DNA of 64,000 nucleotides, taken from positions 682,001-746,000 of the forward strand of contig NZ_JAASAH010000001.1 in the NCBI RefSeq assembly GCF_012726235.1, given 5' to 3'. Numbering within the stretch: position 1 is the first letter of the stretch; every line of letters starts with the position of its first letter. Made by a program: the position numbers and the translations under genes. The notes under the pieces are model-generated. The model ran no database searches. It was not told the origin of the DNA and saw only the letters and a list, made by a program, of their open reading frames with translations. Source of the stretch: Streptomyces sp. HNM0574. Its GTDB lineage: Bacteria > Actinomycetota > Actinomycetes > Streptomycetales > Streptomycetaceae. Of the stretch, positions 24,108-32,406 are shown one piece after another.

Positions 24108-26987
24108 ATGACCGAGGATCTGTCCCCAGCAGAGCGCTACGCAGCTGCCCGGAAACGCGCCGCCGAGCAGGCCACCGCTCTCGCCTCCTTCCGTGACCTG
24201 TACGACTTCGATCTCGACGAGTTCCAGATCGAGGCCTGTCAATCCCTCGAAGCCGGAAAGGGAGTGCTGGTCGCGGCGCCGACCGGTTCCGGCAAGACGA
24301 TCGTCGGCGAGTTCGCCGTCCACCTGGCCCTGGAGCAGGGCCGCAAATGCTTCTACACGACGCCGATCAAGGCGCTGTCCAACCAGAAGTACAACGACCT
24401 CGTGAAGCGCTACGGCGTGGAGAAGGTCGGGCTGCTGACGGGTGACAACAGCGTCAACGGCGACGCACCCGTCATCGTGATGACCACCGAGGTCCTGCGG
24501 AACATGCTGTACGCGGGCTCGCAGGCCCTGCTCGGCCTCGGGTACGTGGTCATGGACGAGGTGCACTACCTCTCGGACCGCTTCCGCGGCGCCGTCTGGG
24601 AAGAGGTGATCATCCACCTTCCCGAGTCGGTCGCGCTGGTGTCCCTGTCGGCCACGGTGTCCAACGCCGAGGAGTTCGGCGACTGGCTGGACACCGTCCG
24701 CGGGGACACCGAGGTGATCGTCTCCGAGCACCGGCCCGTGCCGCTGTGGCAGCACGTGCTGGCCGGGCGCCGTATGTACGACCTCTTCGAGGAGAAGTCC
24801 GGCGGGAAGTCCGAGGCCAAGGCCGACGCGAAGGACGGCAGCCGGAGCGTCAAGCGCGAGGTCAACCCGGACCTGGTGCGGATGGCCCGGATGGAGAACA
24901 GCCGGGTCGGCCCGCGCGAGCGCGGCCGCGGCAGGCCCAAGCGGGAGGCCGACCGGGAGCGGGAGCGCCGCGCGCGCAACCGCGTGTGGACGCCGAGCCG
25001 CCCCGAGGTGGTGGACCGGCTGGATTCGGCGGGCCTGCTGCCCTGCATCAGCTTCATCTTCAGCCGGGCCGGGTGCCAGGCCGCCGTCCAGCAGTGCCTG
25101 TACTCCGGTCTGCGGCTGAACGACCAGGCGGAACGGGACCGGGTCAGGGAGATCGTCGAGGAGCGCACGGCCGACATCCCCGACCAGGATCTGCACGTCC
25201 TGGGCTACTTCGAGTGGCTGGAAGGGCTGGAGCGGGGCATCGCCGCGCACCACGCGGGCATGCTGCCGACCTTCAAGGAGGTCGTGGAGGAGCTGTTCGT
25301 CCAGGGCCTGGTGAAGGTCGTCTTCGCGACGGAGACCCTGGCGCTGGGCATCAACATGCCCGCGCGTTCCGTGGTGCTGGAGAAGCTCGTCAAGTGGAAC
25401 GGCGAGCAGCACGCGGACATCACCCCGGGCGAGTTCACGCAGCTGACGGGCCGGGCCGGGCGGCGCGGCATCGACATCGAGGGCCACGCCGTCGTGCTCT
25501 GGCAGCGCGGCATGGACCCGGGCGCGCTGGCGGGGCTGGCGGGTACGCGGACGTATCCGCTGCGTTCCTCGTTCAAGCCGTCGTACAACATGGCGGTCAA
25601 CCTGGTGGGCCAGTTCGGGCGGCACCGGTCGCGTGAGCTGCTGGAGACCTCGTTCGCGCAGTTCCAGGCGGACCGCTCGGTGGTCGGCATCTCGCGGCAG
25701 GTGCAGAAGAACGAGGAGGGCCTGGAGGGCTACCGGGCCTCCATGACCTGCCACTTGGGCGACTTCGAGGAGTACTCCAGGCTGCGGCGCGAGCTGAAGG
25801 ACCGGGAGACGGAGCTGGCCAAGCAGGGCGCGGCGCAGCGGCGGGCCGAGGCGGCGGACGCGCTGGAGAAGCTCAAGCCGGGCGACGTGATCCACGTGCC
25901 GACGGGCAAGTTCGCCGGCCTCGCGCTGGTGCTGGACCCGGGAACCCGGGGCCGTGGCGCCCCGCCGCGCGGCGGCCCGCGCGGCCGCGGCGGCGACCGC
26001 GGCTGGGACCAGTACGAGGAGGGTCCGCGCCCGCTGGTGCTCACGGCGCAGCGGCAGGTGAAGCGGCTCGGGCCGATCGACTTCCCGGTTCCGGTGGAGC
26101 CGGTGGAGCGGATGCGGGTGCCCAAGTCGTTCAACGCCCGCAGCCCCCAGTCCCGTCGGGACCTGGCCTCCGCGCTGCGCACCAAGGCGGGCCACCACAC
26201 CCCGCCCCGGCACCAGAAGCGCCGCTCCGCGGCGGCGGACGACCAGGAGATCGCGCGGCTGCGCGCCGAGATCCGGCAGCACCCCTGCCACGGCTGCGAC
26301 GAGCGGGAGGACCACGCGCGCTGGGCCGAGCGCTATCAGCGGCTGCGCCGGGACACCCGCCAGCTGGAGCGCCGGATCGAGGGCCGGACGAACACCATCG
26401 CCCGCACCTTCGACCGGGTGTACGCGCTGCTCTCGGCCCTCGGCTACCTCCGCGGTGACGAGGTGACGGAGGACGGCCGCAGGCTCGCGCGGCTCTACGG
26501 CGAGCTGGATCTGCTGGCCAGCGAGTGCCTGCGGGACGGCGTGTGGGAGGAGCTCGGCCCGTCCGAACTCGCCGCCTGCGCCTCGGCGTTGGTGTACGAG
26601 GCCCGCTCCTCGGAGGAGCCGGTCGCGCCGAAGCTGCCGGGTGGCAGGGCCGCCCGGGCGCTGGACGAGATGGTGAACATCTGGGGCCGCCTGGACGCGC
26701 TGGAGGAGGAGCACCGCGTGCACCAGAGCGAGGGCGTCGGCCAGCGGGAGCCGGATCTCGGCTTCGCGTGGACGGCGTTCTGCTGGGCCGAGGGCCAGGG
26801 CCTGGACGCGGTGCTGCGGGACGCGGACATGCCGGCCGGTGACTTCGTGCGCTGGGTCAAGCAGTGCGTGGACGTCCTGGGCCAGATCGCGGCGGCGGCC
26901 CCCGAGGGCGGCACCGTCGCCCGGAACGCGCGCCGCGCGGTCAACTCGATGGTGCGCGGCGTCGTCGCGTACTCCAGCGTCGGCTGA
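24108..26987 (+). CDS. helY: Ski2/Mtr4-like DEAD/DEAH-box helicase HelY
   Basis: A 959-residue superfamily 2 ATP-dependent helicase. Walker A APTGSGKT is at residues 57-64, the DEVH box at 150-153, motif III SATVSN follows, and the C-terminal RecA domain has the arginine-rich TQLTGRAGRRGIDIEG motif. The central basic insertion (rich in Arg, Glu, Lys, about 225-290) and a Gly/Arg-rich segment near 610-640 may bind nucleic acid. The C-terminal third is the helical DSHCT-type domain of Ski2-like enzymes. It occupies the same place after tatC as helY (Rv2092c) in M. tuberculosis. The PafBC-type promoter at 24075-24097 points to repair of damaged nucleic acid. ATG 24108 is favoured over the upstream in-frame ATG because that one precedes the -10. 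Confidence 0.92.
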   Translation: MTEDLSPAERYAAARKRAAEQATALASFRDLYDFDLDEFQIEACQSLEAGKGVLVAAPTGSGKTIVGEFAVHLALEQGRKCFYTTPIKALSNQKYNDLVKRYGVEKVGLLTGDNSVNGDAPVIVMTTEVLRNMLYAGSQALLGLGYVVMDEVHYLSDRFRGAVWEEVIIHLPESVALVSLSATVSNAEEFGDWLDTVRGDTEVIVSEHRPVPLWQHVLAGRRMYDLFEEKSGGKSEAKADAKDGSRSVKREVNPDLVRMARMENSRVGPRERGRGRPKREADRERERRARNRVWTPSRPEVVDRLDSAGLLPCISFIFSRAGCQAAVQQCLYSGLRLNDQAERDRVREIVEERTADIPDQDLHVLGYFEWLEGLERGIAAHHAGMLPTFKEVVEELFVQGLVKVVFATETLALGINMPARSVVLEKLVKWNGEQHADITPGEFTQLTGRAGRRGIDIEGHAVVLWQRGMDPGALAGLAGTRTYPLRSSFKPSYNMAVNLVGQFGRHRSRELLETSFAQFQADRSVVGISRQVQKNEEGLEGYRASMTCHLGDFEEYSRLRRELKDRETELAKQGAAQRRAEAADALEKLKPGDVIHVPTGKFAGLALVLDPGTRGRGAPPRGGPRGRGGDRGWDQYEEGPRPLVLTAQRQVKRLGPIDFPVPVEPVERMRVPKSFNARSPQSRRDLASALRTKAGHHTPPRHQKRRSAAADDQEIARLRAEIRQHPCHGCDEREDHARWAERYQRLRRDTRQLERRIEGRTNTIARTFDRVYALLSALGYLRGDEVTEDGRRLARLYGELDLLASECLRDGVWEELGPSELAACASALVYEARSSEEPVAPKLPGGRAARALDEMVNIWGRLDALEEEHRVHQSEGVGQREPDLGFAWTAFCWAEGQGLDAVLRDADMPAGDFVRWVKQCVDVLGQIAAAAPEGGTVARNARRAVNSMVRGVVAYSSVG

Positions 26988-26997
26988 GTCAGCCCGT

Positions 26998-27033
26998 CGC
27001 GGCCCCCGGTTCCCCGCGGAACCGGGGGCCGCG
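26998..27033. terminator. terminator after helY
   Basis: A 16-bp perfect stem (26998-27013 with 27018-27033, loop CCGC) begins 10 nt after the helY stop. Confidence 0.8.
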
Positions 27034-27100
27034 GTGCGTTCCGGGTGTTGACCGGACGGTCGGGTGCGGGCATGTTCAGCGGGGCGTCAACCGCCGTGCG

Positions 27101-27116
27101 GGGAACGGTTGTTCCC
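27101..27116. promoter_or_regulatory. LexA-box-like palindrome
   Basis: GGGAACGGTTGTTCCC contains GAAC-N4-GTTC, the core of Gram-positive SOS boxes, with one more symmetric pair on each side. It lies about 48 bp upstream of the PI-PLC-like gene. One such core is expected by chance in a window of this size. Confidence 0.35.
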
Positions 27117-27163
27117 GTGCGGCAGGGTCGTCGGTCCGAGTCGTCCGCCCGGGGGAGGCCGGT

Positions 27164-28336
27164 GTGTCGCGTGCCGTGGGACGTGTGGGTGTCCGTCGCC
27201 GGGTGGCCCTCGGGCTCGCCGGGTGTCTGCTCGTGGCGCTGGTGCCGGGTGCGGCGGCTCAGGCGCCGTCCGGGGCCGGGGCGCTGCGGATGAACCAGGT
27301 GCAGGCCATGGCCACGCACAACAGCTACCACCGTGAAGTGTCCTTCGCCGAGCAGCGGTTGATGGCCCGGCACGACCCGGGTTTCGGCACGCTGCTCTAC
27401 TCGCACGCCGCGCTCCCGGTGCAGCTGGAGCGGCAGCGGGTGCGCGGCATCGAGCTGGACGTCTTCCCCGACCCGGAGGGCGGGCTGTACGCGGACCCGC
27501 TGATCCGCCGCGCCGCCGGGCTGCCGCCCCCGGCCGGCCCGGAGTGGCGGAAGCCGGGCTTCAAGGTGCTGCACTGGGCCGACTTCGACTACCGCACCCA
27601 CTGCGTGACCCTGCGCGGCTGTCTGCGGCAGGTACGTGACTGGTCGCAGCGGAGCCCGGGCCACGCGCCCGTCCCCGTCCTGCTCGAACTGAAGCGGACC
27701 GATCCGGAGTGGGAGCGCCGCGGCGGCGCCGTCAGCCCGCCCTGGGACACGGCGATGCTCGACGCGCTGGACGCCGAACTCCGCGAGGTCTTCCCCGAGT
27801 CGGCGACGGTCACCCCGGACGACGTGCGCCGCGCGGGGGAGACGCTGGAGGAGTCGGTGCTCCGGCACGGGTGGCCCCGGCTGGCGGAGGCCAGGGGGTC
27901 GGTGATGTTCCTGATGGACAACGACGACGCGTCGCTCCAGGACGCCTACCGCGCCGGAGGCCGGGAGAGCCTACAGGGCCGGATGCTGTTCACGGACGCG
28001 GAACCAGGCCGTCCGGACGCGGCGTTCATGAAGGTCAACGACCCGACGGGCGCGGGCCGGGAACGTATCCGGAAGCTCGTCGAGCGGGGCTACTACGTCC
28101 GCACCCGCTCCGACGAGCCGCTGACCCAGGCGCGCGGCGGCGGGACGGGAAGGCTGCGGGACGCGCTGGCCTCCGGTGCGCAGATGGTGAGCACCGACTT
28201 CCCCGTCCCCGGCCTCGCCGCGCGGTACGGCTCCGACTACGTGGCCGAACTCCCGCCCGGCGAGGGGACGGTGCGCTGCAACCCCGTCACGGCCCCGCCC
28301 CGCGCCTGCCCGCGCGGGCACCCGCCGGAGCGCTGA
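27164..28336 (+). CDS. secreted PI-PLC-like (Ca2+-dependent phospholipase C1 family) phosphodiesterase
   Basis: A 390-residue exported protein of the TIM-barrel phosphodiesterase group. After a signal peptide (basic start, then VALGLAGCLLVALVPGAAA) the mature part shows MATHNSYHRE, with the first catalytic-type His, and GIELDVFPDPEGG, where E and D would bind the metal. The second-half strand reads VPVLLELK and is followed by SVMFLMDND. This order fits the Ca2+-dependent phosphoinositide phospholipase C1-like family. GTG at 27164 follows GGGGGAGG; the long in-frame extension upstream is not coding. The natural substrate (phosphoinositide or another phosphodiester) cannot be read here. It converges on the siderophore-interacting protein gene with only 22 bp between. 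Confidence 0.82.
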   Translation: MSRAVGRVGVRRRVALGLAGCLLVALVPGAAAQAPSGAGALRMNQVQAMATHNSYHREVSFAEQRLMARHDPGFGTLLYSHAALPVQLERQRVRGIELDVFPDPEGGLYADPLIRRAAGLPPPAGPEWRKPGFKVLHWADFDYRTHCVTLRGCLRQVRDWSQRSPGHAPVPVLLELKRTDPEWERRGGAVSPPWDTAMLDALDAELREVFPESATVTPDDVRRAGETLEESVLRHGWPRLAEARGSVMFLMDNDDASLQDAYRAGGRESLQGRMLFTDAEPGRPDAAFMKVNDPTGAGRERIRKLVERGYYVRTRSDEPLTQARGGGTGRLRDALASGAQMVSTDFPVPGLAARYGSDYVAELPPGEGTVRCNPVTAPPRACPRGHPPER

Positions 28337-28358
28337 GGCCGGGACGGGCCGCCGGTGA

Positions 28359-29204
28359 TCAGGCCGCGCGGCGCTCCTGCTCGGCCTCGACCTGGGCGTT
28401 CCACTCCTGCTTGGACGCCTGCCAGCCGTCCTCGTCGTGGCCCATCCGCCAGTACCCGGAGATGGACAACTGCTCGCGGGGGATGCCCCGTTCGAGCCGG
28501 AGGTGGCGGCGCAGCTCCTTCACGAAACCGGCCTCGCCGTGCACGAACGCCTGCACCCGGCCCTCGGGGAAGCCGAGTTCCCGCACGGCCTCGACGAGCA
28601 GCTCGCCGGGCTTGGCCTCGCCGCGGTGCAGCCAGACGACGCGGGTGCCCTCGGGCGCGGGCAGCGGCTGCTGCTCCTCGGGCCCGGCGATCTCGATCAG
28701 CGCGTCCACCTTCGCGCCGGGCGGCATGCCCTCCAGCGCGGCGGCGATCGCGGGCAGCGCGGACTCGTCACCGGCGAGGAGGTGCCAGTCGGCCCCGGCC
28801 TCGGGGGCGTACGCGCCGCCGGGCCCGAGCAGGAAGATCTCGTCGCCCGGCCGGGCCTTCAGGGCCCACGGCCCGGCGAGGCCGGTGTCGCCGTGGACGA
28901 CGAAGTCGACGGTCAGCTCGCGGGTGGCCGCGTCCCAGTGCCGCACGGTGTAGGTGCGCATCGCGGGCCACTGGTCACGCGGGAACTCGGCGCGGATCAC
29001 CGCCATGTCGAAGGGCTCGGGGTAGGTCACCCCGGGCACGGGGAAGAGGAGCTTCACGTAACGGTCGGTGTACTCGCCGTCGGGGAACTCCGCCAGGCCC
29101 TCGCCGCCGAGCACGACCCGTCGCATGTGCGGGGTCAGTTGCTCGGTGCGCGTGACCTGAGCGCGGTGGAGCTGGGGCTGCTTGCGGGCCGGGCGGTCTG
29201 CCAC
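28359..29204 (-). CDS. siderophore-interacting protein (FAD-dependent ferric-siderophore reductase)
   Basis: A 281-residue cytoplasmic reductase that should free iron from imported siderophores using NAD(P)H and FAD. The flavin-binding motif MRTYTVRHWD (83-88 for RTYTVR) and DFVVHGDTGLAGPWA are those of the SIP/ViuB family, and the C-terminal NAD(P)-like domain has LLAGDESALPAI and ISGYWRMG. The GTG at 29204 follows GGGAGG. An iron box at 29242-29260 lies 38 bp upstream, so DmdR1/IdeR-type repression under iron sufficiency is expected. No siderophore gene is adjacent. Confidence 0.94.
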   Translation of the reverse strand: MADRPARKQPQLHRAQVTRTEQLTPHMRRVVLGGEGLAEFPDGEYTDRYVKLLFPVPGVTYPEPFDMAVIRAEFPRDQWPAMRTYTVRHWDAATRELTVDFVVHGDTGLAGPWALKARPGDEIFLLGPGGAYAPEAGADWHLLAGDESALPAIAAALEGMPPGAKVDALIEIAGPEEQQPLPAPEGTRVVWLHRGEAKPGELLVEAVRELGFPEGRVQAFVHGEAGFVKELRRHLRLERGIPREQLSISGYWRMGHDEDGWQASKQEWNAQVEAEQERRAA

Positions 29205-29241
29205 GAGGGCCTCCCTGGGACGCGTTACGGGGAATCACTGG

Positions 29242-29260
29242 TTAGGTTTGCCTAACCTAT
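29242..29260. promoter_or_regulatory. iron box (DmdR1/IdeR operator)
   Basis: TTAGGTTTGCCTAACCTAT agrees with the streptomycete iron-box consensus TTAGGTTAGGCTAACCTAA at 16 of 19 positions and is nearly palindromic. It sits in the promoter region of the siderophore-interacting protein gene. Confidence 0.9.
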
Positions 29261-29369
29261 CATTCGGGTAAACCTCCGCGCCGGGCGCGATCCGGCCGCC
29301 CGGACGCCCGCCCGGCGCGTTTCCCCCGCTCAGGGCCCCTTTCCGTACGCTCCCGATTTTCCGGCCCGG

Positions 29370-30314
29370 TCAGCTCTCCGCGCGCTCGGCCAGGACCGTC
29401 AGCAGCCGCTCCAGCGATCCGCCCAGGCCCCACCGCTCACCGAGCCGGGCCACCGCCTCCGGGTCGCGCGGACCGGCGGGCAGCGCGTCGTCGAAGGCGG
29501 GGAGCTGTACGTCGGAGGCGACGCGGACGACCTCGGGGGCGACGGCCAGGTACGCACGGGCCTCGTGCAGCCGCTTGCGCTGGGCCGGGGTGATCTTCGA
29601 GACGGGGTCGTCGGCGGCGGCGAGGATGCCCGGCAGGTCGCCGTGCGCGGCCAGCAGCTTCGCCGCGGTCTTCTCGCCGATGCCGGGCACACCGGGCAGG
29701 CCGTCGCTCGGGTCGCCGCGCAGCAGCGCGAGATCCGCGTAACCGGAGCCGTCCACCCCGTACTTCTCGCGCAGCGCCCCGGCGTCGTAGGTGTGCAGGG
29801 TGCCGACGCCCTTGACCGGGTACAGCACGCGCACCCCCCGGGCGTCGTCGACGAGCTGGAGCAGGTCGCGGTCGCCGGTGACGATGTCGACGGGGCCCCC
29901 GGCGCGGGCCGTGAGGGTGCCGATGATGTCGTCGGCCTCGTAGCCGTCCGCGCCGACGCGGGCGATGCCGACGGCGTCGAGCACCTCGTCGATCACCGGG
30001 ATCTGCGGGGAGAGGGTGTCGGGGACCTCCTCCGCGTCGGCCCCCTCCGGCCGCTCCTCGGCCACCCGGTGCGCCTTGTACGTGGGGATCAGCTCGACGC
30101 GCCACTGCGGGCGCCAGTCGAAGTCCATGCAGGCGACGAGCGCCGACGGCTGGTGCTCGCGGACGAGCCGGGCGATGAAGTCGAGGAGCCCGCGCACGGC
30201 GTTGACGGGGGTGCCGTCGGGGGCGCGGACGGAGTCGGGGACGCCGTAGTAGGCGCGGAAGTAGAGGGAGGCGGTGTCGAGGAGCATCAGGCGGGGCTGC
30301 GGTGTCACGGTCAT
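29370..30314 (-). CDS. 5'-3' exonuclease (FEN/Pol I N-terminal-like)
   Basis: A 314-residue flap-endonuclease-type nuclease like the N-terminal domain of DNA polymerase I but without polymerase. The conserved acidic residues are visible in LLDTASLYFRAYYG (N-terminal Asp), ACMDFDWRPQWR, the YEADDIIGTL cluster and IVTGDRDLLQLV. The helix-hairpin-helix reads GVPGIGEKTAAKLLA. It removes RNA primers or flaps. M. tuberculosis carries the equivalent gene (Rv2090) beside helY. The ATG is at 30314; an in-frame GTG at 30317 lies 6 nt from a CATGAT hexamer and is a plausible leaderless start. Confidence 0.92.
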   Translation of the reverse strand: MTVTPQPRLMLLDTASLYFRAYYGVPDSVRAPDGTPVNAVRGLLDFIARLVREHQPSALVACMDFDWRPQWRVELIPTYKAHRVAEERPEGADAEEVPDTLSPQIPVIDEVLDAVGIARVGADGYEADDIIGTLTARAGGPVDIVTGDRDLLQLVDDARGVRVLYPVKGVGTLHTYDAGALREKYGVDGSGYADLALLRGDPSDGLPGVPGIGEKTAAKLLAAHGDLPGILAAADDPVSKITPAQRKRLHEARAYLAVAPEVVRVASDVQLPAFDDALPAGPRDPEAVARLGERWGLGGSLERLLTVLAERAES

Positions 30315-30498
30315 CACGCCCCGATCATGCCGCACCGGGCGCCGCCGTTCCGCGCCGCCGCCGGGACCGTGCCGGGCCCGCGGAAAACCGGGTGACGGCC
30401 GCCCGGCGCCCTTCCTAGGCTGGGGAGCACCACGGGGAGAGCGCCCCCGAGGGGGAAGACGGGGGAGCAACGGGGGACGCGGGGGCGTGAGTTGGGCG

Positions 30499-30504
30499 TA
30501 CGGT
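30499..30504 (+). promoter_or_regulatory. -10 hexamer for a leaderless gene
   Basis: TACGGT lies exactly 6 nt before the ATG at 30511, with no Shine-Dalgarno site between. Confidence 0.45.
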
Positions 30505-30510
30505 GCGGGT

Positions 30511-31287
30511 ATGGGCTCTGGGCAGACAGGCCGTACCCGTACCGTGCGGCGCGCCGTGACCTCCGTCGTCTCGCTGGTGCCGTCGCTGACGGAGGCGATC
30601 GCGGCCACCGAACCCGGTCTTCTCACCGGCGCGACGGACTGGTGCACGCACCCGCCGGAGCTGCCGGTCACCCGGGTCGGCGGCACCAAGAACCCGGACG
30701 TGGAGCGGATCCTGCGGCTCGCGCCCGATCTCGTCGTCGCCAACGAGGAGGAGAACCGGGAGCCCGACCTGGCCGCGCTGCGCGCCGCCGGCACCGAGGT
30801 CCTGGTGACCGAAGTCCGCACCCTGGAGCAGTCGTTCGGCGAACTGGACCGGATGCTGACCCGCGGCTGCGGCCTGCCCCGCCCGGCCTGGCTCACCGAC
30901 GCCGAGGACGCCTGGCGGGACGTACGGCACCGCTTCGACGCGGACGCCGTCGTGCCCGTGTGGCGCAGGCCCTGGATGGTGCTCGGGCGGGACACCTTCG
31001 CCGGCTCGGTGCTCGCGCACCTCGGGGTGCGCAACGTGTACGCGGAGCACCCCGAGCGCTATCCGCGCCTCCCGCTCGACGAGCTCAACGGGCCCGCGGC
31101 CTCCCGCCGTCCCGGGCTCGTCGTGCTGCCCGACGAGCCGTACCGCTTCACCGCCGACGACGGCCCCGAGAGCTTCCCCGCGCTGCCCGCCGCGCTGGTC
31201 AGCGGCCGGCACCTCACCTGGTACGGGCCCTCGCTCACCGAGGCGCCGCGGGAGCTGGCCTCGGCGCTGCGAGCAGCTCTCCGCTGA
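30511..31287 (+). CDS. helical-backbone metal receptor (BtuF/FhuD-fold) without signal peptide
   Basis: A 258-residue protein with the fold of class III binding proteins for cobalamin and iron chelates: RRAVTSVVSLVPSLTEAIAA at the N-terminus, VGGTKNPDVERILRLAPDLVVANEEENR, then the second lobe with AHLGVRNVYAEHPERYPRLPLDEL. It has neither signal peptide nor lipobox, so it is probably cytoplasmic and not a transport receptor in the usual sense. TACGGT 6 nt before the ATG suggests a leaderless mRNA. Its 3' end overlaps the convergent TDT transporter gene by 53 bp. The ligand is unknown. Confidence 0.82.
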   Translation: MGSGQTGRTRTVRRAVTSVVSLVPSLTEAIAATEPGLLTGATDWCTHPPELPVTRVGGTKNPDVERILRLAPDLVVANEEENREPDLAALRAAGTEVLVTEVRTLEQSFGELDRMLTRGCGLPRPAWLTDAEDAWRDVRHRFDADAVVPVWRRPWMVLGRDTFAGSVLAHLGVRNVYAEHPERYPRLPLDELNGPAASRRPGLVVLPDEPYRFTADDGPESFPALPAALVSGRHLTWYGPSLTEAPRELASALRAALR

Positions 31288-32335
31288 GCAGCCCGCGCCC
31301 GGTGCGGAACAGGGCCACGGCCCAGGCGGTGACCAGCAGCGCGTAGAGCGCCGCGGCCAGCCAGTTCAGCGCGTGCAGCCCGGTGTGCCGGGCCAGGGCC
31401 GCCGCCCCGGTGACGCAGGTGCCGACGGGGAAGGTGAACGCCCACCAGGTCATCGTGAACCGCATCCCGTGCCGCAGGGCGCGGAGCACCATCGCCGCCG
31501 AGAGCAGCAGCCACATCAGCGCGAAGCCCATCACCGGCACCCCGTACAGCACCGAGGCGGCGGTGAACCCGCCGGGTGCCGCGTCCGCGAGGTTGCCGAC
31601 GGCGGTGGTGGACTGCCCGAGCGGGCCGAGGACGAGCACCAGCGTCGGCGTCGCGGGGACGGCCGGGGCGCCGTGGTGGACGAGGCCGCTGAAGACGGCG
31701 GGCAGGATCAGCAGTGTCGCGAACAGGCTCATGCCGAACAGCGCGAAGCAGCCCAGCAGCATCGCCGACCTGCCCTGCCCGGCGGGCAGTTGCTCCGCGA
31801 GCGGCGGCCCGAGCGCGGCCGAGACCATCGGCGCGACGACGGGGAGCAGCCACACGGGCGAGGCCTTCCCCGGCGTGATCTCGTGCCGTACGACCATCAG
31901 GTACGGGACGCCCACGGCGGTGACGACGCCCAGCGCGGTGCCGGCCGACCACAGCACGAGGTCGACGGTCGCGCCGCCGGGTATGCCGGTCGCCAGGGCG
32001 CCGCCGCCGACCGCGAGCAGCGCCATCGGCAGACAGCCGTAGAACGGGGCGACGGCCGGGTCCCGCAGGTGCGCGCGGGCCTGCTCGGTGTGCCGCAGCC
32101 AGTGCCAGGACCTGGCGGTGAGCAGCGCGGCGAGCATGAGCGCGGAGACGGTCCAGACGACGGTCAGCGCGGGGCGCAGCCAGCCCGGGTGCCAGGGCAG
32201 CGCGGCACCGGCCCCGGCGATGATCGCGGTGCCCATCACGGCCGCGTACCAGTTCGGGGCGAGGTGGCGGAGCCGGGCGGTGCCCGGGCCGGGCGGGGGG
32301 AGCGGCCGCACCGGGGAGTGCGCGAGTGTCGTCAT
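31235..32335 (-). CDS. TDT/SLAC1-family transporter (TehA/C4-dicarboxylate type)
   Basis: A roughly 366-residue ten-helix membrane protein of the tellurite-resistance/dicarboxylate (SLAC1) family. The diagnostic first-helix region is LAPNWYAAVMGTAIIAGAGA, and hydrophobic segments continue to a Pro/Ala-rich tail. Members export anions, dicarboxylates or sulfite. I chose the ATG at 32335, with GAGGG upstream; an in-frame GTG at 32344 is possible. It is divergent from a LysR regulator that probably controls it, with about 70 bp between. The last 53 bp overlap the end of the convergent receptor gene. Confidence 0.87.
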   Translation of the reverse strand: MTTLAHSPVRPLPPPGPGTARLRHLAPNWYAAVMGTAIIAGAGAALPWHPGWLRPALTVVWTVSALMLAALLTARSWHWLRHTEQARAHLRDPAVAPFYGCLPMALLAVGGGALATGIPGGATVDLVLWSAGTALGVVTAVGVPYLMVVRHEITPGKASPVWLLPVVAPMVSAALGPPLAEQLPAGQGRSAMLLGCFALFGMSLFATLLILPAVFSGLVHHGAPAVPATPTLVLVLGPLGQSTTAVGNLADAAPGGFTAASVLYGVPVMGFALMWLLLSAAMVLRALRHGMRFTMTWWAFTFPVGTCVTGAAALARHTGLHALNWLAAALYALLVTAWAVALFRTGRGLLSGELLAAPRPAPAAPR

Positions 32336-32384
32336 GGCCCTCACGCTCGCAGCGGGGACGCCGCCTCACCAGGGCCCGCCGATC

Positions 32385-32400
32385 TATGAGGGCATAAGCT
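32385..32400. promoter_or_regulatory. inverted repeat and -10 in front of the LysR gene
   Basis: TATG-AGGG-CATA (32385-32396) is a perfect short inverted repeat overlapping TAAGCT (32395-32400), which lies exactly 6 nt before the LysR ATG. Binding here would allow autorepression and control of the divergent transporter. Confidence 0.4.
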
Positions 32401-32406
32401 GGACTG

